From Filimonas zeae (GTDB taxonomy: Bacteria > Bacteroidota > Bacteroidia > Chitinophagales > Chitinophagaceae), in NCBI RefSeq assembly GCF_014641615.1, contig NZ_BMIB01000002.1, positions 1,116,001-1,180,000 of the forward strand: a DNA stretch of 64,000 nucleotides, read 5' to 3'. The position numbers and the translations under genes are program-made. How positions within the stretch are numbered: the stretch's first letter is position 1; the number at the start of each line of letters is the position of its first letter. The notes under the pieces were generated by a model. That model made no database searches. It was not told the origin of the DNA and worked only from the letters and a program-made list of their open reading frames with translations. Below are positions 60,436-64,000 of this stretch, piece by piece.

Positions 60436-61308
60436 TTACAAAACAGGAAGTAATCCTAAACCACCATTGGTAAATCCGTTTCTCATGGTACCACTGGTTA
60501 CTTTTATGGAAGCATCCTGGGTAAAATAAACCGGCTTCCATATTACTTCGTTACCATGCCGCTCCGGCTGATAAAGCGTAATATGCAGGGTGTAAGAATA
60601 TACACCGGTCATATAGGTATTAACCGATGCGCACCAGTACCATCCACCTTTAATAGGTGCTGGCGTACCATATTGTGCAGGATAGATAACACCTTTATCA
60701 ACCGCTTCGCCGGTAATGTTGGTGATTTGCGGGGTGAGATAACTGATATAGGATATATCCGGAGACGGACCTCCCGGCACCTGTGCATCTTCACCAGGGG
60801 CAACTGCTTTTACCATAGGCACAGCATCATCAAAAGAAATGAAATTACCTCTCAGATCCATCAACGGCACATCGTCTACTATTCTTCTGCCGTGCGTATC
60901 TGCCACGCTGGTCAATACCGGAACATCCTGCGGCTCCGGAAAGGGGTCAATGGCCACTCCGCCCTCCATATCAGCAACAGCTGCGAAGTTTTTTGTACCA
61001 GGACGGTTAAGCAGTGAGTTGATTGCCCTGTCTTTAAAGTCATCCAGACGATCATCCGCATAAAAACGGGGTAATTGGGGCGACAGACTGGTAATGCTGT
61101 AAGGCAACCAGTTTATCAGTTGCTCACTGGCCTGCGAGCCATCAAACCAATGTGTACCATTTACTGCGGAAATAAGTTTACCGGTTCCTTCATTTTCAGA
61201 ACCTTCTGTTAACAGATTATCCACCAGATAAAGATTGCCTTCCAGCGTATTTGCCTCTAAAGCAGCCGGAACATCTACCAACATAATTACAGTGACTTCC
61301 TGTGCCAT
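60436..61308 (-). CDS. AidA/PixA family protein, copy 3, with large insertion
   Basis: A 290-residue protein, twice the length of its neighbours. The N-terminus VTVIMLVDVPAALEANTLEG with NLYLVDN, GTGKLISAV, and the C-terminal GGWYWCASVNTYMTGVYSYT (YxW-x-V-x-P/GxY pattern) show the same fold. Between about residues 70 and 200 lies an extra segment of about 130 residues with no match to the family, including RFYADDRLDDFKDRAINSLL, PFPEPQDVPVLTSVADTHGR and VPMVKAVAPGEDAQVPGGPS. The insertion sits between the two halves of the sandwich. No signal peptide. It lies 23 bases after copy 4 and 18 before copy 2. Confidence 0.78.
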   Translation of the reverse strand: MAQEVTVIMLVDVPAALEANTLEGNLYLVDNLLTEGSENEGTGKLISAVNGTHWFDGSQASEQLINWLPYSITSLSPQLPRFYADDRLDDFKDRAINSLLNRPGTKNFAAVADMEGGVAIDPFPEPQDVPVLTSVADTHGRRIVDDVPLMDLRGNFISFDDAVPMVKAVAPGEDAQVPGGPSPDISYISYLTPQITNITGEAVDKGVIYPAQYGTPAPIKGGWYWCASVNTYMTGVYSYTLHITLYQPERHGNEVIWKPVYFTQDASIKVTSGTMRNGFTNGGLGLLPVL

Positions 61309-61331
61309 TGTTGATTAATTTTTTACATGAA

Positions 61332-61766
61332 TTAAGGTTTTACCATAATGGCCGCTGTGCTTATGTGCATGGTGCTGTTTTTTCCCTCGCCCATTTCCAC
61401 CTGCAACCGGTAATAGTAAGGGGTGCCCGGTATCAGATAATCCGGCACCACACCGGTCCATTCAAAATAATCGGGGTTAACTGCCTGTATACCTGTACCG
61501 GTTTGTGGCAGATAACCACCAGGTACGTAACCATAAACAGGTATAAAATCAACCCTGCTGATAGACAGTGGCGTTTGCAGATCCACAGGGTAGCTCATCC
61601 ATTTAATGCGCTGGCCGGGCACACACCGGGTTATTAACCGGCCGGTACCTTTGCCTTCGCTACCCCATATACTGTCGTCCAATAAATAGATGCTGTTGTC
61701 CAGCTTTTTCTCAGACAGCGCTTTAATTACATCTACTGCTACAACGATGTTTATATTGTATTGCAT
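61332..61766 (-). CDS. AidA/PixA family protein, copy 4
   Basis: A 144-residue protein with NINIVVAVDVIKALSEKKLD, NSIYLLDDSIWGSEGKGTGR, LITRCVPGQRIKWMSYPVDL, and the C-terminal FEWTGVVPDYLIPGTPYYYR with LQVEMGEG. GKGTG followed by a strand and a short tryptophan segment is the same arrangement as GQGTG in PixA. It is the copy nearest the enzymes, 6 bases after the adenylate-forming enzyme gene. No signal peptide. Confidence 0.8.
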   Translation of the reverse strand: MQYNINIVVAVDVIKALSEKKLDNSIYLLDDSIWGSEGKGTGRLITRCVPGQRIKWMSYPVDLQTPLSISRVDFIPVYGYVPGGYLPQTGTGIQAVNPDYFEWTGVVPDYLIPGTPYYYRLQVEMGEGKNSTMHISTAAIMVKP

Positions 61767-61772
61767 ACTGTG

Positions 61773-63320
61773 TTATTGAAATATGTCTCTGATTAATGGC
61801 ACCTTACCTACTTTGGTTTTATGCAATTCGCTGCTGCCTTTTGCAATAAACTTTACCAGGAAGGAGTATCGGGTATTTTTGATATTACTGCTATTAGCTT
61901 CCAGCTTGTTAAAGAGCGACAGGGAGGAAGCAAATGCGTTATAGAACAGCTGCTGCAGACTATCATCCGTTAACGCCGCTTTTAGTTTGGCAGCATACTT
62001 TTCCGGATCATCTACCGTAGCCAGCAATGCCAGCTTTGTATCCTTACGATAGTTTACAAACTGAATTTCCTGCGCCAGTTCTTTCAGGTCAGCAATACCC
62101 TTTTCCTTAAGCGCAGTAGCAATGTTTTCGTAAGCCAATGGAGCAAAATACTGGGTATCACCCAGGTGTATCATATCCCCGCTTCTTCCCGAAAACTCAA
62201 ACTGAAACGTTTTTAACGTATCGGTTACAATGTATTCCCTTCTTATTACGCGGTCGCCCACCTTATAACGGATAACCGGTGCTTCATTGCCAAAAAGCCG
62301 GGTAACTACCAGTTCCCCCTCCTCGCCTTCCGCCACCCATTTGCCGTTTTCATCTACCACTTCTATAAAGTGTAAACCAGGCACAGCAGCCAGTCCGGGC
62401 AGTTCGTGGTTTAACTGCAGACCAATGGTTTCTGCCTGCGTGGCAGCGAAATAGCTAAGAATAGCTACATCAGGATACAGCGCTTTCAGTTCTTTCTGCT
62501 GCAGGTGTGTAAGCAACCCGCTACCATACATAGCCACTTTCAGGCTTTTACGCGCTTCTTCCGGCATACCAATGCCCAGCTGGCTCAGCAATGCAATACC
62601 CTGCGATATGCCCATGATAGCCTTAGGGCCTTCATAGCTCATCATATGCTGATATACATCTTTGTTCAGCGGGCCTGCACCCACGTAGTTAATACCCGGT
62701 ATCTTCTGCAATACTCCTCCTACCATGGTACCACTGCTCCACATCTGATAATCGGCCAGTGTGGTAGCCACCCATTTAGGCTGCGTACCAGTCAGATAGT
62801 TTTTCAACATGTGTTTGCCAATAAAGTCACCCGCTATATCATAGGTTTCCTGCAGTTCTTTTAACGGGTATACTGTTTCGGCCAGTACACCGGAAGTAGT
62901 TCCACCGCTGGCTACTATTTCAAAACCTCCGTGACTTAAAGGCACCACCATTCCGGGGCGGTCGCCCATAAAAAAATCTGCCATTTTGTTTTTATCAGAA
63001 ACAGGCAGCTGCTGCCATTCTTCAAAATTGTTTGGCGCTACGCTTAAGCCGCTCTTGCCTATATATGCTTTCCACATTGGGTTCAGCAACAGAATATTGG
63101 TAATCTGCTGCAGCCTGCGAAAAGAAAGCGCCTGTTGCGCTTCTATATCCACCGCACTATATTCCTCTTTCTGTAATGCTTTTGCAAACTCCTTCAGCTT
63201 GCCGTAAAACGAAGGCAACTGAATAACCTCTTCAATACTCCGGGGTTTCCACTCGTTATCGGGTATTAATTTATTTACCAGTTCGGCAACCTGGTTTGTT
63301 TCTGATTTTTTAGGCTTCAT
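61773..63320 (-). CDS. PaaK-like adenylate-forming enzyme
   Basis: A 515-residue member of the AMP-forming ligase superfamily, closest by eye to phenylacetate-CoA ligase-like proteins (MWKAYIGKSG, QLPVSDKNKMADFF). The nucleotide loop is ASGGTTSG (137-144), the adenine motif YFAATQAET (about 290-298), RYKVGD ends at the ribose-binding Asp356, and the hinge is GRSGDM (378-383). The C-terminus HKTKVGKVPLIRDIF holds a possible catalytic lysine at about 503-506. It should activate a carboxylic acid as the adenylate, then transfer it to CoA, a carrier or an amine. It lies 12 bases after the decarboxylase gene. The acid is unknown. Confidence 0.82.
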   Translation of the reverse strand: MKPKKSETNQVAELVNKLIPDNEWKPRSIEEVIQLPSFYGKLKEFAKALQKEEYSAVDIEAQQALSFRRLQQITNILLLNPMWKAYIGKSGLSVAPNNFEEWQQLPVSDKNKMADFFMGDRPGMVVPLSHGGFEIVASGGTTSGVLAETVYPLKELQETYDIAGDFIGKHMLKNYLTGTQPKWVATTLADYQMWSSGTMVGGVLQKIPGINYVGAGPLNKDVYQHMMSYEGPKAIMGISQGIALLSQLGIGMPEEARKSLKVAMYGSGLLTHLQQKELKALYPDVAILSYFAATQAETIGLQLNHELPGLAAVPGLHFIEVVDENGKWVAEGEEGELVVTRLFGNEAPVIRYKVGDRVIRREYIVTDTLKTFQFEFSGRSGDMIHLGDTQYFAPLAYENIATALKEKGIADLKELAQEIQFVNYRKDTKLALLATVDDPEKYAAKLKAALTDDSLQQLFYNAFASSLSLFNKLEANSSNIKNTRYSFLVKFIAKGSSELHKTKVGKVPLIRDIFQ

Positions 63321-63332
63321 GTATAATGCTAT

Positions 63333-64000
63333 TTATTGCGGTATAGAGAGAGTTTCGTAGCGGGCAGCAGGGTGTGCAACAATCATTTCCTGTCCGGTTC
63401 TTCTTATTTCCTGCAGCAGCATACGGAAGTTCTTCATTTCTATTTCATGGTTCATAAAAACCACCCGCAGTACTTCCTGTCCGTTTAGCTCCACTTTTGA
63501 AATAAAGAACCTGCCATCCTCTTTGGTTTTATTGCGGATATACAATTGAAAATGGTGATGTACTTCCGGGTCCAGATTATCGGGTGTATACCGGAAACAA
63601 AGAATATTTGCCTGAGGTTGGTGTATCACCTCAAAGTCATCTTCGTTCAGCAACACCTCATACGCCTGGTTAGCAAGCTGACACAGGTGATCTATTTTCT
63701 GAGAAAAAACAGCTTTTCCGTGCATAGCCCATGAAACCCAAAGGTTCATAATAACAGGCCTTTTGGTGCACTCAAAGTTTTGTTCACCACTATCCAAAGC
63801 TGTATAAATATCTGATTCTTTTTCAAAAACATAACTGGCTTCCTGGCGAAAAGCGCCGTAGCTTCTCTGCTTATCTTTATAAAACAATAAGGTACAGGTA
63901 CCGGGTGTAAACAACATTTTATGGGCATCCCATGCAAACGAGTCTGCTTTTTCCAGCCCTTTTAATTTATGCCTGTGTTTGTCAGATAACAACAAACTGG
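63333..64000 (-). CDS. PLP-dependent group II decarboxylase (partial, N-terminus off window)
   Basis: The C-terminal half, about 222 residues; the frame stays open to the right edge. The PLP lysine is in DSFAWDAHKMLFTPGTCTLL, as in group II decarboxylases (aromatic amino acid, glutamate, diaminobutyrate, cysteine sulfinate). Later motifs are ALDSGEQNFECTKRPVIMNL, NILCFRYTPDN and ELNGQEVLRVVFMNHE, also typical. It removes CO2 from an amino acid to give an amine; the substrate is not predictable from this half. It is the first visible gene of the operon with the adenylate-forming enzyme and four AidA/PixA proteins. A TTG at 63993-63995 is not a start. Confidence 0.88.
   Translation of the reverse strand, partial: SLLLSDKHRHKLKGLEKADSFAWDAHKMLFTPGTCTLLFYKDKQRSYGAFRQEASYVFEKESDIYTALDSGEQNFECTKRPVIMNLWVSWAMHGKAVFSQKIDHLCQLANQAYEVLLNEDDFEVIHQPQANILCFRYTPDNLDPEVHHHFQLYIRNKTKEDGRFFISKVELNGQEVLRVVFMNHEIEMKNFRMLLQEIRRTGQEMIVAHPAARYETLSIPQ

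Noticed and set aside
1-64000. Mobile elements, tRNA, rRNA or phage genes
   Set aside because: I saw no transposase, integrase or capsid motifs, no tRNA-like cloverleaf and no rRNA stretch; an automated search could still find small RNAs.

Overview
The window comes from a Bacteroidota chromosome, most likely a Chitinophagaceae relative (Chitinophaga/Filimonas/Niastella type). The signs are two SusC-type TonB receptors, a SusD lipoprotein, a FecI/FecR pair, several CarboxypepD_reg-like outer-membrane proteins, DUF2911, DUF2024 and DPP IV proteins, and -7 elements matching TAnnTTTG. I saw no rRNA, tRNA, CRISPR array, prophage or intact insertion sequence. The assignment rests on gene content, not on a database search.

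Layout. 1-3.7 kb: an ECF sigma factor, a FecR anti-sigma factor and a SusC receptor with an STN signalling domain, cut by the left edge. 3.9-10.6 kb: a susC-susD-phosphodiesterase operon divergent from a tetR gene, with a TetR-like palindrome between them. 10.6-16.4 kb: small membrane proteins, a large outer-membrane barrel, a DUF2911 protein and two unknowns. 16.5-28.6 kb: two MFS transporters, an SPW protein, acyltransferase 3, two SDRs (one Tat-exported), a Crp-like regulator, a secreted NUDIX-like protein, a ricin-lectin lipoprotein, a pirin and a CPA1 antiporter. 28.7-38.7 kb: a MacB/FtsX permease, a polysaccharide deacetylase with ldhA, an islet of unknown secreted proteins and a DPP IV-like peptidase. 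38.7-41 kb: the C-terminal stub of an RLIG1-like RNA ligase gene and a three-gene MarR operon whose products all carry CxxC pairs. 41-51 kb: an SDR, AraC, LysR with two divergent old yellow enzymes, HPP, an esterase, a Sel1-repeat remnant and a siderophore-type receptor. 51.3-56.3 kb: a B12-binding MerR (CarH-like) regulator heading a carotenoid operon (crtI, crtB, an unknown, crtZ, lycopene cyclase). 56.4-59.3 kb: a polysaccharide deacetylase gene broken by a TAG, a VWA lipoprotein and a dodecin with a long acidic tail. 59.4-64 kb: a minus-strand operon of a PLP decarboxylase (cut by the right edge), a PaaK-like adenylate-forming enzyme and four AidA/PixA-family proteins.

The two most interesting systems are at the right. 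The carotenoid operon encodes the steps from GGPP to a hydroxylated beta-carotene (GGPP synthase is not in the window). Upstream of its regulator lie three AAACCA direct repeats at exact 11-bp spacing, the geometry of a CarH tetramer operator, so light/B12 control is a specific testable prediction. The AidA/PixA operon couples amino-acid decarboxylation and carboxylate activation with four divergent paralogues of a bacterial inclusion-body protein family. I know of no function for this combination and regard it as the best candidate for an undescribed system here.
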